From: Sphingomonas sp. PP-CE-3G-477
GTDB taxonomy: Bacteria > Pseudomonadota > Alphaproteobacteria > Sphingomonadales > Sphingomonadaceae
Reading direction: 5' to 3'
Assembly (NCBI RefSeq): GCF_003050745.1
Contig: NZ_QAOF01000002.1
Span: 372,001-436,000 of the forward strand
DNA: 64,000 bases
The notes below the pieces were generated by a model that saw only the letters and a list, made by a program, of their open reading frames with translations, was not told the DNA's origin and searched no databases. The translations under genes and the position numbers were made by a program. Below, one piece after another: positions 1-8,819 of this stretch. How positions within the stretch are numbered: position 1 is the stretch's first letter; every line of letters begins with the position of its first letter.

Positions 1-760
1 GATCCCCGGTCCGCGCCGACAACTCGGCGAAACTCTCGTTCAGGCCACCATATTCGCACCCCAGCAACTGCTGCATCTGCGCATCGTCGAGGGCTGCGAA
101 CACCCTTGCGAAATACGCACCGAGTCCGGTCGCGACAGCCAGCGCCTGCGTGTTGCCCCACGCCGCGTGCACGTCGAGCAATCCCGCAAACACCTTGTGC
201 ACCGTATACAAGGGCGACCAAGAGCCGTTGAGATCGAACCCGCCCGACTTGATCTCACCGCGCATCACCTCGGGGAAGATCTCCTCTCCGTCGACGACCG
301 TCCCGTCCTTACGCTTGCGCCCCAGCGCGCCGATATACCCCGTCCCGCGCTTGGCCTGCGCCCGTGCCAGTTCCGCGACGACGTACTCGGCCTGGACGCG
401 ACATTCCGCGTCACCGGTCTGCGCATGCATCAGAACCAGCGCGGTCAGGTAATGGCCCAGCGTATGCCCGGCGATCGTATCGCTTTCCCATCCGCCGTAC
501 AGTGGGGCCTTGGCGGGAAGCCCGGCATAGACCATGAAATTGTGCAGCAGCCGATCCGCGCTCAACCGCAGCAGATACGCCCGATTGACCTCGACCGCAG
601 TCGCGTAGACGGATGGTCGCAATCGTACCGCGGACAGCGGCAGGGGCTTGGCCCGCGGCGGCAACAGCGTCGTCGTATCCTTGCCGAACGCCTGTTCGCC
701 CACCGACAAGAGCGCCACCGCCGTCGTCCCCATCAACACATCCCGGCGGCTCGCAAGCAT
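1..760 (-). CDS. GH127/DUF1680 family glycosidase (beta-L-arabinofuranosidase-like), 5' part, cut by window edge
   Basis: About 253 residues can be read from the ATG at 760 to the window edge with no stop, so the C-terminal part is missing. A GGAGAAG Shine-Dalgarno sequence lies 4-6 bases before this ATG; an in-frame ATG at 772 is the alternative. The N-terminus holds a twin-arginine signal (SRRDVL at residues 4-9, then a hydrophobic stretch), so export by Tat is likely. Residues 89-107 contain GWESDTIAGHTLGHYLTA, typical of the DUF1680/GH127 alpha-barrel, followed by the GGFDLNGSWSPLYTVHKVFAG region of the same family. Known members remove L-arabinofuranose from plant glycans. The substrate here cannot be read from the fragment. 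Confidence 0.85.
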   Translation of the reverse strand, partial: MLASRRDVLMGTTAVALLSVGEQAFGKDTTTLLPPRAKPLPLSAVRLRPSVYATAVEVNRAYLLRLSADRLLHNFMVYAGLPAKAPLYGGWESDTIAGHTLGHYLTALVLMHAQTGDAECRVQAEYVVAELARAQAKRGTGYIGALGRKRKDGTVVDGEEIFPEVMRGEIKSGGFDLNGSWSPLYTVHKVFAGLLDVHAAWGNTQALAVATGLGAYFARVFAALDDAQMQQLLGCEYGGLNESFAELSARTGD

Positions 761-781
761 AATCTTCTCCATTCGGATATC

Positions 782-792
782 GTATACTATAC
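782..792. promoter_or_regulatory. Short perfect palindrome before the GH127 gene, possible operator
   Basis: GTATA-C-TATAC is a perfect 11-bp inverted repeat 22 bases upstream of the ATG at 760. GTATAC-like dyads are common operators of sugar-acid GntR regulators; that role is inferred. On the minus strand the same bases also contain TATAGT, which could be a -10 element. Confidence 0.35.
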
Positions 793-990
793 ATTGAAGT
801 GCGGGGTGCAAGCGCCGACTTGCCAGCTCGGCCCGAGCATAGCCCGCCTGCCGCTCTCCGTCAGCGCAGACCTCAGCCTGCCCAAACAGCATTCCACGTT
901 GACGCAGTGCAGCATCGCACCTAACAGCCCGCGCTCGCCAATACGCTAAGCCTCACGAGGCGCAGCCTAGCTCAGCGCTGGAGGCGCCGC

Positions 991-2274
991 GTGACAATGA
1001 CCATGACTTTCGCCGATCTCGCCCTTGCGCCATTTTTGCTGCAGGCGCTCACTGAAGAGGGCTATGTCAGCCCGACCCCGATCCAGGCGCAATCGATCCC
1101 GATGCTTCTGCAGGGTCGCGACATGCTCGGTATGGCGCAGACCGGCACGGGCAAGACCGCAGCCTTCGCACTGCCGCTGCTGCACCGGCTTGCTGCCGAT
1201 CCTCGGCCTGCACCCAAAAATGGTGCTCGTATCCTCGTCCTGGCGCCAACGCGTGAGCTGGTGTCGCAGATCGCCGCAGGCTTCGAGAGCTTTGGCCGCC
1301 ATCTGAAGCCGCGCGTGACGACGATCTTCGGTGGCGTCAGCCAGTTCCACCAGGTCAAGGCGCTCGAGGCTGGCGTCGACATCATCGTCGCGGCACCGGG
1401 CCGGCTGCTCGACCTGATCGACCAGGGCCTGTGCGACCTGTCGCAGCTCGAGGCGCTGGTGCTCGACGAGGCGGATCAGATGCTCGACATGGGCTTTGCC
1501 AAGCCGATCGAGCGGATCGTCGAGACGCTGCCGGCGGATCGCCACACCTTGTTGTTCTCGGCGACGATGCCGAAGTCGATCGCCGCGCTGGCCGAGAGCC
1601 TTCTGAGCGATCCGGCAAAGGTCGAGATCGCCCCGCCATCGACCACCGTCGACCGGATCGAGCAGTCGGTGATGTTCCTCGATGCCGGCGACAAGAAGGC
1701 CGCGCTGCTGGCCCTGTTGCAGACGCCGGACATGGGCCAGGCGGTCGTCTTCACGCTGCAGAAGAACATCGCCAACGAGGTTTGCGCCTTCATCGGCGAG
1801 GCCGGCATCACCGCCGAAGCGCTGCACGGCAACAAGTCGCAGGGTCAGCGCGAGCGTGCGCTCGACGCCTTCCGCGCCGGGACCGTGCAGGTTCTCGTGG
1901 CGACGGATATCGCCGCACGCGGGATCGACGTCGACACGGTGACGCATGTCTTCAATCACGACCTGCCCAGCCTCCCGGAAAGCTATATCCACCGGATCGG
2001 CCGGACCGGTCGCGCAGGCCGCAGCGGTTTTGCCATCACGCTGTGCGATGCAGAACAGCGCGCCTGGCTGCACGACGTCGAGCGTGAGATCGGTCGCACC
2101 CTGACCGTTCAGGACGATCACGAATGGCATTGCGAAGTGGCGCGCCATTCGACCAAGCGCGCGCCCGTACTGGGCGGTGGCCCGGTCAAGCAGGTCAAGC
2201 CGACGAAGGAGCGCGTGCGCAAGGTCTGGACCGAGGAAGAGAAGATCGCCGCGCGCATGGCGGCGATGGCGTAA
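991..2274 (+). CDS. RhlE-type DEAD-box ATP-dependent RNA helicase
   Basis: A 427-residue helicase. The GTG at 991 is chosen because GGAGG lies six bases upstream (980-984); in-frame ATGs follow at 997 and 1003. The motifs run in canonical order: Q-motif region SPTPIQAQSIP (27-37), Walker A AQTGTGKT (49-56), PTRELVSQI, DEAD at residues 159-162, SAT, then the second RecA domain with the arginine-finger motif HRIGRTGRAG. The C-terminus is short and ends in a lysine-rich tail without a separate RNA-binding domain. Such proteins unwind short RNA duplexes in ribosome assembly and mRNA turnover, often under cold stress. The gene stands alone and converges on the receptor gene at 2324-4384. Confidence 0.93.
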   Translation: MTMTMTFADLALAPFLLQALTEEGYVSPTPIQAQSIPMLLQGRDMLGMAQTGTGKTAAFALPLLHRLAADPRPAPKNGARILVLAPTRELVSQIAAGFESFGRHLKPRVTTIFGGVSQFHQVKALEAGVDIIVAAPGRLLDLIDQGLCDLSQLEALVLDEADQMLDMGFAKPIERIVETLPADRHTLLFSATMPKSIAALAESLLSDPAKVEIAPPSTTVDRIEQSVMFLDAGDKKAALLALLQTPDMGQAVVFTLQKNIANEVCAFIGEAGITAEALHGNKSQGQRERALDAFRAGTVQVLVATDIAARGIDVDTVTHVFNHDLPSLPESYIHRIGRTGRAGRSGFAITLCDAEQRAWLHDVEREIGRTLTVQDDHEWHCEVARHSTKRAPVLGGGPVKQVKPTKERVRKVWTEEEKIAARMAAMA

Positions 2275-2297
2275 TACGCTCTTCGGCGGCCATTCGA

Positions 2298-2317
2298 GCT
2301 GCGGCGTCTGCCGCAGC
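2298..2317. terminator. Hairpin between convergent genes, probable bidirectional terminator
   Basis: GCTGCGGC, loop GTCT, GCCGCAGC form a perfect 8-bp GC-rich stem in the 49-bp gap between the helicase stop and the receptor stop. There is no clear U-run, so strength on either strand is uncertain. Confidence 0.6.
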
Positions 2318-2323
2318 AGGTCG

Positions 2324-4384
2324 CTAGATCTCCACCGCGAGGCGAACCGATACGGTACGGGGTGCGCCCGGATAATTGGTCGTGCGCGCCACCGGCTGTT
2401 CGATGTAGAACGTGTCCGCGACGTTGCGGACGATCAGGCCGAGGCGGTAGCGGTCCGCGATCCGGTAGTCGGCGGTCAGGTCGACGCGCGTATAGCCCGG
2501 AATCCTGTAGGTGTTGGCAAGGTCCCCCTCGCGCTCGCCGACACGCGTCGCACCCGCGCCCAGCATCATACCTGCCAGCGGGCCATTGGCGACGCGATAG
2601 GTGGTCCACAGGCTCGCGCTGAATTCGGGTACGCCGCGTAGGCGGTTGCCGACCGCGATCACGCTGTCGCGCGTTACCGTCGCATCGAGATAGCCGGCGC
2701 TGGCGATCATCCGCCAGCCCGGCAGGATCTCGCCACTGAGGTCGATTTCGGCACCACGCACGCGTTGCTGCCCGGTAACCACGACGAAGCCGCTATTGTC
2801 CGGATCGGCGCTCGACACGTTGTTCTTGGTGATGTCGAACACCGCGGCGGTTGCGATCAAGCGACTGTCCGCCGGGGTCAGCTTGATGCCGGCCTCGTAT
2901 TGGCGGCCAGTTTCGGGCGGCGCCGAGCCGCCGCCGAAGATGCTGGCGCTACGTGGCCGGAACGAGGTCGACCAGTTGCCGTAGATCGCGAGCACCGGGT
3001 GCGGATGCCAGACCAGACCAAGCCGCGGCGATGCGCGCCGGCCGTTCTCGACGGTGCGGACGCCGTTGTCGACGGTCGTCTGGTCGACATCGTCCCAGCG
3101 CACGCCTGCGAGAATGTCGATCGTGTCGCCGATGCCGATCTGGTCCTGGACATAGCCCGCGCGGTAGCGGGCATCGACGGCGATCGTCCTTGCCGGCACG
3201 AAGGCGCCGGGTTGCGCGCCCTGGACCGGATTGGCGATGCTGATGCGCGCCAACGTCGCGCGCGCTTCGCTGGTGTCGCGGTGTGCGTCGACATATTCGA
3301 AGCCGGCGAGCATCAGATGCTCCAGCGGACCGGTGCGGAAGCGGACCAGCGCCTCGCTCTGGCTGGTGGTCGCAGAGACCTGCTGGACCTGCTTCACGCC
3401 GCGACGCAGGACGAACAGCCCGTCGGTGCTGAGACCGGTGAAGTCGGCGACCGTCCGCCCGCTGTCCCCCGACTGGCGCGAGACGATCTGGCGCAGCGTC
3501 AGCCAGTCGGCGACGTCGTGCTCGATGCGACCGCGGATCGTGTGCGAGCGCCCGTAATTCTTCGACCAGGGCTCACCGAAGCTGCGCCCGACCGGGCCCG
3601 CGACGGTGTTGCCGACGACGACCAGGCCGCGGTCGCCCGGGCTGGTCTGATAGGTGTAATCATAGTCGATATCGGCGCGCGTCTTCGTACCGGGACGCCA
3701 TGCGAGCGTCGGCGCGAAGAAGACGCGGGCGCCGTCCGCCTGGTCATCGCGAAAGCTGCCGGTCTCCTGCCCTGCCATGCTGACGCGCGCGGCGAGCGTG
3801 TCGGCGAGCGGCCCGGTCACCGACAGCTGTCCCCGCCGCAACCCAAAATCATTGGCCTGCACCGCCGCCTCGAGCCCGAAATCCTGCGAAGGGCGCCGGG
3901 TGACGATATTGATCGTGCCGCCCGGCTCGCCGCGCCCGTAGAGCACGGATGCGGGGCCCTTCAACACCTCGACCTGCGCGACGTTGGCGAGATCGCGGAC
4001 CGTCTCGGTGAAGTTCTGCGCGGGGCTGAGCAGGATCCCGTCGATCGCGTAGGAATTCACCTCGAACCCGCGCACCATGAACAGCTCGGAGCGGTTGCCC
4101 TGCGTGCCGCCCTGCTGGACGTTCGACACATTGGCGACCGCATCGCCGAGCCGCGTGATCTGCTGTTCGTCGATCACTTCGCGCGGGATCACCTGGATCG
4201 CCTGCGGGATATCCTCGATCCGGGTCTGCGTGCGGGTGGCGCCGGCTGCCTGCTCGGGACGGACGCTGTGACGACGCCCGGTCACCAGGATCTCGTCGAG
4301 CAGCGAGCCGTCCTGCGCCGCGACTGGAAGGGGCGCGAGCGCGGCAAGGAGACTCGAGGCAAGCAAGGCGTAACGGACGTGCAT
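2324..4384 (-). CDS. TonB-dependent siderophore receptor
   Basis: A 686-residue outer-membrane receptor. The start is the ATG at 4384, which overlaps the TGA of the upstream reductase gene (TGATG), giving translational coupling and placing the signal peptide (about residues 1-22, ending VAAQ) at the N-terminus. The open frame continues upstream to 4585 but that part has no signal peptide and lies inside the reductase gene. The plug domain shows IEDIPQAIQVIPREVI, the VLKGPASVLYGRGEPGG segment and GTINIVTRRP, all typical of ferric-siderophore receptors. The barrel ends in VRLAVEI. The coupled reductase and the Fur-box candidate at 6938 support ferric-siderophore uptake; the ligand is unknown. 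Confidence 0.9.
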   Translation of the reverse strand: MHVRYALLASSLLAALAPLPVAAQDGSLLDEILVTGRRHSVRPEQAAGATRTQTRIEDIPQAIQVIPREVIDEQQITRLGDAVANVSNVQQGGTQGNRSELFMVRGFEVNSYAIDGILLSPAQNFTETVRDLANVAQVEVLKGPASVLYGRGEPGGTINIVTRRPSQDFGLEAAVQANDFGLRRGQLSVTGPLADTLAARVSMAGQETGSFRDDQADGARVFFAPTLAWRPGTKTRADIDYDYTYQTSPGDRGLVVVGNTVAGPVGRSFGEPWSKNYGRSHTIRGRIEHDVADWLTLRQIVSRQSGDSGRTVADFTGLSTDGLFVLRRGVKQVQQVSATTSQSEALVRFRTGPLEHLMLAGFEYVDAHRDTSEARATLARISIANPVQGAQPGAFVPARTIAVDARYRAGYVQDQIGIGDTIDILAGVRWDDVDQTTVDNGVRTVENGRRASPRLGLVWHPHPVLAIYGNWSTSFRPRSASIFGGGSAPPETGRQYEAGIKLTPADSRLIATAAVFDITKNNVSSADPDNSGFVVVTGQQRVRGAEIDLSGEILPGWRMIASAGYLDATVTRDSVIAVGNRLRGVPEFSASLWTTYRVANGPLAGMMLGAGATRVGEREGDLANTYRIPGYTRVDLTADYRIADRYRLGLIVRNVADTFYIEQPVARTTNYPGAPRTVSVRLAVEI

Positions 4385-6909
4385 CAATAGATATCCCGAC
4401 GGTACAAGGAGGTGGCGATCATCGTCTCGACACGATCGTCGCCGAGGATCGCCCGGAGTGCGGCATCGACTTCGCTCGCCATCCCGGCGAGACTGCCGCA
4501 GACGTAGAACGCGGCGCCGCGGTCGGCCCAGTCGACGATCCCGGACGCGTTCTCGGAGAGCAAGTGCTGGACGTATCGACCGCACCCCGCGTCGCGGGAG
4601 AACGCGCGATCGATCCGGGCGAGCGTCCCAAGGCCGAGCAGCCCGTCGAGTTCGTGTGCGAACGGCCGGTCATGGCCTGCGCTGCGTTCGCCGTAGAACA
4701 GCCACGCGGCGCCGCCACCGGTCCGCGCACGGTCTCGCAGATGCGCCATCAGCCCGGCGAGGCCGGTCCCGTTGCCGATGAGTACGAGTGGCGTGGCCGG
4801 GTCCTCCGGCGCGGCGAACCCGGGGTTCGCGCGGATGCGAACCGGGATCGGATCGCCGATCGCCGCGATCTTCGTGAGCCAGCCCGAGCCGATCCCCAGC
4901 CCGCCATCCGCCGCAGGACATTGTCGCACGAGCAGCTCGACCACCCCGGACGCTGTGATCGATGCCACCGAATAATCACGGTGCGGCAGCGGTTTCAGCG
5001 CGTCGGGATCGAACATGCCATCCTCCGGCAGGATCGCGGTGGCGAGCGCATCGCGCAACGCGGCGTCCTCCGTCGCATCGCGGGCGGCGAGCACGCGGTC
5101 GATCCGCGCGGGATCGTGGCGCGGCTGGATTTCGGCGATCGCACCCGGTGCCCAGTCGGCGTCCGCCGGCGCGGCCAGGACGACGCGGTAGACGGGCGCA
5201 CCCGGGCTACCCGAATTGACCAGCGTGCGTTCGACCAGCGGCCACGGCGCATAGGCGGCAGGCTGCCAGTCGGGCTGTGCGGCATCGGCACCGATCGCGT
5301 GCAGCTGCTGCTGCCAGTGGCGCTCGCCATCGGGATCGTCGCCGTCGAGTTCGACTAGGTCGAACAGACGCCGCGCGCCGCTCGCATGCAGCCACGCATC
5401 GACGCGGTGGCCGAACGCGCAGAAATCGACATATTCGCGGTCGCCGAGCGCTAGCAACGCATAGTCGACGCCCGACAGATCGGCAGGCATCGCCATGACC
5501 GAGCGCTCGAACGCGTGCGCCGGATCGGGGGCATCGCCCTCGCCATAGGTCGCGACCACGAACAGCACGGTGCCGGCTGCACGCAGATCGGCCGGCGACA
5601 CCGCCGCCATCGCGTGCACCGTCGCCTGCGGGAACGCGCCGGCACTCAGCCGGGCGAGCCGCTCCGCACTGCCGGTCTGCGAGGCATGGACGACCAGGAC
5701 GCCCGTGCCGTCCTCTGCCTGTCCGGACGTCATGACCGCCGCCAGCGCGCGCTTGCTGCGGCGGCGCGCGAGATACAGCAACAGCCCGGTCACCGTGAAC
5801 AACGGCATCGTCAGGCTGGTCAGGAACAGCGCAATACGACCCGGCAGCCCGAAGAATGCCCCTGTATGGAGCGGATAGATGTTGGTCGCGATCGTCTCGC
5901 CGATGCTGCGGTCGTCATAGCGATCCGTCTTGAGCGACGCGCCGGTGGCGGCATCGAAGCGCAGTTCGTCGGTCATCCGGTCGAACCGCGCGCCTTGCGG
6001 CAGGACGCGCATCGTCACCGGCTTGTCCCCGGTCGGCAGCGTGACGACGACGCGGTCGTAGTGCGCCCCGTCGCTGCGCAGGAAATTCGCCCAGGCGGGT
6101 GCCATCGGCAGCGACGGGCCGGCCGGTGCATCGTCTTTACCGCGTTCAGCGGAACGGCGTTCGGCGGGCGCGCTCTTGCCGGTCAGCGCATACCGCACGC
6201 CTTCGCGGTACCAGCCATAGGACCACCACAGCCCGGTCAGCGCGCTGAGCAGATAGAAGGCGAGCATCCACCCGCCGATCACCGCGTGGAGTGCACGGTA
6301 CAGGTTGCGCCCGGTCTTGCGCAGGTCGAGCACGAACCACGCACGCCAGTCGAGCGGGTGGCGTGGCCAGCGCAGGTACAACCCCGACAGCGCGAAGAAG
6401 ATCAGCGCGATCGCCGAGAACCCGGTGATCTGCCGGCCGATGCCGTTGCCCGCACCCGGCAGCGCCAGCCAGCGGTGCAGATCCTCGATCGTGCGGAAGG
6501 CGCCGGCGCCGGTCGCCTTGCCCAGCAACACCCCGGTACGCGGATCGATATAGCTGCGATCGCCCAGTCGCTGGCCCTTTTCGGGCGCGAAATGCACTGC
6601 GGCGGCACGCGTCGGATCGCGCTCGATCGTCACGTCCTGCACGCGCGCACCATCCCGCTGATAGGCAGCGGCGGCGGCCAGCGCGTCGGGAGACAGAGCG
6701 TTCGCACGTCCGGTGGGCGCTGCGATTCTGACGACACCGGGACTTAGCGCTGCCATGATCTCGTCCTCGAACGCCATCCCGGCGCCCGTGACGCCCATCA
6801 GCGCGAGAACGAACCCGGCCGTGATGCCGAGAAACCAGTGAACCTGGAACAGGGCGCGCCGTACGGTCACGTCGCGGCGTACCGGTTTAGAACTACAGAC
6901 TGCATACAC
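4384..6909 (-). CDS. PepSY transmembrane - flavodoxin - FNR fusion, probable ferric/siderophore reductase
   Basis: An 841-residue fusion. The N-terminal part has PepSY-type membrane segments (starting VHWFLGITAGFVLALMGVTG near residue 25, another near residue 190, and further ones up to about residue 385). After a short arginine-rich linker comes a flavodoxin-like domain starting GVLVVHASQTGSAERLARL, and then an FAD/NAD(P)H-binding reductase module with LVLIGNGTGLAGL and the terminal FYVCGSLAGMA segment, as in sulfite reductase flavoproteins. Electrons from NADPH would pass through FAD and FMN to the membrane part, most likely to reduce siderophore-bound iron; that role is inferred from the coupled receptor gene. 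The ATG at 6909 follows GGGGG closely. A GTG about 40 bases downstream is possible but has no ribosome site. Confidence 0.85.
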   Translation of the reverse strand: MYAVCSSKPVRRDVTVRRALFQVHWFLGITAGFVLALMGVTGAGMAFEDEIMAALSPGVVRIAAPTGRANALSPDALAAAAAYQRDGARVQDVTIERDPTRAAAVHFAPEKGQRLGDRSYIDPRTGVLLGKATGAGAFRTIEDLHRWLALPGAGNGIGRQITGFSAIALIFFALSGLYLRWPRHPLDWRAWFVLDLRKTGRNLYRALHAVIGGWMLAFYLLSALTGLWWSYGWYREGVRYALTGKSAPAERRSAERGKDDAPAGPSLPMAPAWANFLRSDGAHYDRVVVTLPTGDKPVTMRVLPQGARFDRMTDELRFDAATGASLKTDRYDDRSIGETIATNIYPLHTGAFFGLPGRIALFLTSLTMPLFTVTGLLLYLARRRSKRALAAVMTSGQAEDGTGVLVVHASQTGSAERLARLSAGAFPQATVHAMAAVSPADLRAAGTVLFVVATYGEGDAPDPAHAFERSVMAMPADLSGVDYALLALGDREYVDFCAFGHRVDAWLHASGARRLFDLVELDGDDPDGERHWQQQLHAIGADAAQPDWQPAAYAPWPLVERTLVNSGSPGAPVYRVVLAAPADADWAPGAIAEIQPRHDPARIDRVLAARDATEDAALRDALATAILPEDGMFDPDALKPLPHRDYSVASITASGVVELLVRQCPAADGGLGIGSGWLTKIAAIGDPIPVRIRANPGFAAPEDPATPLVLIGNGTGLAGLMAHLRDRARTGGGAAWLFYGERSAGHDRPFAHELDGLLGLGTLARIDRAFSRDAGCGRYVQHLLSENASGIVDWADRGAAFYVCGSLAGMASEVDAALRAILGDDRVETMIATSLYRRDIY

Positions 6910-6937
6910 CCCCGATTCACGAGCGGGCGTTAGCAGT

Positions 6938-6956
6938 TATTGATATTGGTTCTCAA
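6938..6956 (-). promoter_or_regulatory. Fur-box candidate upstream of the iron module
   Basis: On the minus strand the 19-mer TTGAGAACCAATATCAATA differs at only two positions from TTGAGAATCATTATCAATA, a Fur-box-like sequence built from the classical consensus. It lies 29 bp upstream of the reductase start, where it would repress the reductase-receptor pair under iron sufficiency. Confidence 0.65.
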
Positions 6957-7002
6957 CCGCAAATGAAGATTTTTTCACGATCGTCCGCGTCAGGGGGACG
7001 AG

Positions 7003-7069
7003 GTTGCAACGTTCCACCGCTCGCGAGCAGGGGTGCGCTCATTTTTGCAACGATACACGCAATTCAATG
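7003..7069 (+). promoter_or_regulatory. Candidate operator region of the purine operon (paired TTGCAA sites)
   Basis: GTTGCAAC (7003-7010) is a perfect palindrome. A second TTGCAA sits at 7045-7050, exactly 41 bp on, about four helical turns. The second site belongs to TTTTTGCAACG, 8 bases, AATTCAATG (7042-7069), which recurs almost identically upstream of the LysR gene at 26767-26794. The region lies 140-207 bp before the first gene of the purine operon. Regulation by the LysR protein is an inference. Confidence 0.5.
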
Positions 7070-7209
7070 TGGTGGATCGGTCGGATCGAACCGGGCATCA
7101 TGCCCGCAATGTCCCGTCCCACCCTCACGCCGCCTCTTATAATCGTCTCTCGAACCCCGCGAGATGGCGGATCCAGGGCGATTTCGGCACGTCTCAAGGC
7201 ATATAGGCG

Positions 7210-7482
7210 ATGACCCTGCTCTGGGTGCGGCACGTCATGCATTGCCTATCGGGCGCGCCACGTGCCGGGCGGGCGAACACCGCGGCACCAGGGACGTCGG
7301 CCGATCACGTCGACAAGGATGCGCTCGCCCTTCCCCGCACCGATGCCGAGATCGCGCTAGCGGCGGCGAGCATCGATCTGGCGATACCGGACGCGTGCAT
7401 GCCCGGCGTCGTCGCGAACCTCGCTCTCCTCGACACGCATGCCCGCAACTTACGCGACGAAAGTCGGGAGACCGGTCGATGA
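7210..7482 (+). CDS. hpxX: AtzG-like small partner of the AtzE-family amidase
   Basis: A 90-residue protein whose C-terminal half (IDLAIPDACMPGVVANLALL then DTHARNL) matches the DUF4089/AtzG-like family. In Pseudomonas ADP the small AtzG protein forms a complex with the amidase AtzE, and Klebsiella encodes the equivalent pair as hpxX-hpxY in its uric acid cluster. The stop overlaps the amidase ATG (ATGA), as expected for subunits made together. The first 30 residues do not resemble the family, so the true start may lie further in; 7210 and 7237 are both ATG. This is the first gene of the long purine operon. Confidence 0.7.
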   Translation: MTLLWVRHVMHCLSGAPRAGRANTAAPGTSADHVDKDALALPRTDAEIALAAASIDLAIPDACMPGVVANLALLDTHARNLRDESRETGR

Positions 7483-8819
7483 TCGACGCGGTAGCAATCG
7501 CCCACGACGTTCGTGCAGGCCTGACCACCGCGAGTGCCGTCGTCGAACGCTGTCTCGCCGATCTGGAAAGCGAAGATCGTCGCCTCGGTGCGCTCACGCG
7601 CATCGTTCATGATCGTGCGCGTCTCGAGGCGCGGCAGATCGACGACGACGTCGCGGCGGGGCGGGATCCCGGCCCGTTGGCGGGCGTGCCGTATGGCGTG
7701 AAGGACCTGTTCGACGTCGCCGGCCTGCCGACGACCGCCGGTTCCACGATCTACGCTGACGCTGAACCCGCCCGAGCCGATGCCGAAGCGATCCGCCGGC
7801 TGCGCGAAGCCGGGGCCGTTCTGGTCGCGACGCTCAACATGGACGAGTTCGCCTATGGCTTCGCGACGATCAACGCGCGGCATGGGACGACGCGCAATCC
7901 ACACGATCTCGATCGGCTCGCAGGGGGATCGTCGGGCGGATCGGCGGCAGTCGTCGCCGCCGGGTTGCTGCCTTTCGCGCTCGGCTCGGACACCAACGGC
8001 TCGATCCGGGTGCCGGCCAGCCTGACCGGTGTCTATGGTCTCAAACCGACGCATGACGACCTGCCGATGCGCGGTGTGTTTCCGTTTGCCGAGAGCTTCG
8101 ACGATATCGGCCCGTTCGCGACCTCGGTCGCCGACCTTCGTCGCGTATGGGAGGTGTTGTGGGGGAGCGCTCCCGCTGACGATCCCGACCGAGAGTTCCG
8201 CGTCGCGCAATTGGGCGGTCGCTTCCTGCAAAATGCGGATCCGGACCAGCTGGCAGCGATCTCCGAGATCGCTCCCGACGCGCCCGTGCTCGACCTGCCC
8301 GACATCGCCCGAGCGCGGTCCGCGGCGTTCCTGATCACGGCTTACGAGGGCGGCACGTTGCACCGCTCGGCGCTGGCAAAGGATGCGATGGCGTTCGATC
8401 CCGCCACCCGCGACCGCCTCCTCGCCGGCGCGCTTATCCCCCGCGCGCTGTACGACGCCGCGCAGGACTTTCGCAGGTCGTTCAAGGCGATGATCGTCGA
8501 ACTTGTCTCGGAGTATGACGTTCTGCTCGCCCTTGCCGCGCCGTGCGTGGCGCCACTGGTCTCCGATCCGCGCATCGCGATCGACGGCATGCTGAAACCC
8601 GCGAGGTCGGACCTCGGCATCCACACGCAGCCGATCAGCTTCACCGGCCTTCCCTCGCTCAGCGTACCGTTGCGGAGGCCGGGACGATTGCCGCTAGGGC
8701 TTCAGCTGATCGGGCGGCGCAATGGAGAATCGACGCTGTTCCGTTTCGCCGCCATGCTGGAAGACAGGGGGGTGATCGGAGTGTCTCCGCCGCCCGGGGT
8801 TTGGGGAAAAGACGCATGA
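7479..8819 (+). CDS. hpxY: AtzE/HpxY-family amidase, probable oxalurate amidohydrolase
   Basis: A 446-residue amidase-signature enzyme related to AtzE (1-carboxybiuret hydrolase) and to GatA. The Ser-Ser-Lys triad is visible: Lys75 in PYGVKDLF, the cis-serine Ser151 in AGGSSGGSA, and the nucleophile Ser175 in GSDTNGSIRVPAS. In this setting the likely substrate is oxalurate, whose ureido group resembles carboxybiuret, giving oxamate; the reaction is inferred from AtzE chemistry and gene context, not shown by the sequence. It overlaps hpxX upstream and the permease downstream, each by ATGA. Length is normal for the family. Confidence 0.8.
   Translation: MIDAVAIAHDVRAGLTTASAVVERCLADLESEDRRLGALTRIVHDRARLEARQIDDDVAAGRDPGPLAGVPYGVKDLFDVAGLPTTAGSTIYADAEPARADAEAIRRLREAGAVLVATLNMDEFAYGFATINARHGTTRNPHDLDRLAGGSSGGSAAVVAAGLLPFALGSDTNGSIRVPASLTGVYGLKPTHDDLPMRGVFPFAESFDDIGPFATSVADLRRVWEVLWGSAPADDPDREFRVAQLGGRFLQNADPDQLAAISEIAPDAPVLDLPDIARARSAAFLITAYEGGTLHRSALAKDAMAFDPATRDRLLAGALIPRALYDAAQDFRRSFKAMIVELVSEYDVLLALAAPCVAPLVSDPRIAIDGMLKPARSDLGIHTQPISFTGLPSLSVPLRRPGRLPLGLQLIGRRNGESTLFRFAAMLEDRGVIGVSPPPGVWGKDA

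Noticed and set aside
967..2148. 393-codon open frame on the minus strand
   Set aside because: It is antisense to the DEAD-box helicase and has no recognisable protein features.
2765..4390. 541-codon open frame on the plus strand
   Set aside because: It is antisense to the siderophore receptor, which has clear motifs and a signal peptide.
4385..4585. 67-residue extension of the siderophore receptor
   Set aside because: It would hide the signal peptide inside the protein and lies within the reductase gene.
7164..7478. Longer N-terminus for the amidase
   Set aside because: The frame overlaps hpxX and is arginine-rich; the ATGA junction at 7479 matches the family start.
7305..8624. 439-codon minus-strand frame over hpxX and hpxY
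   Set aside because: It is antisense to the amidase with an intact Ser-Ser-Lys triad and shows no domain.
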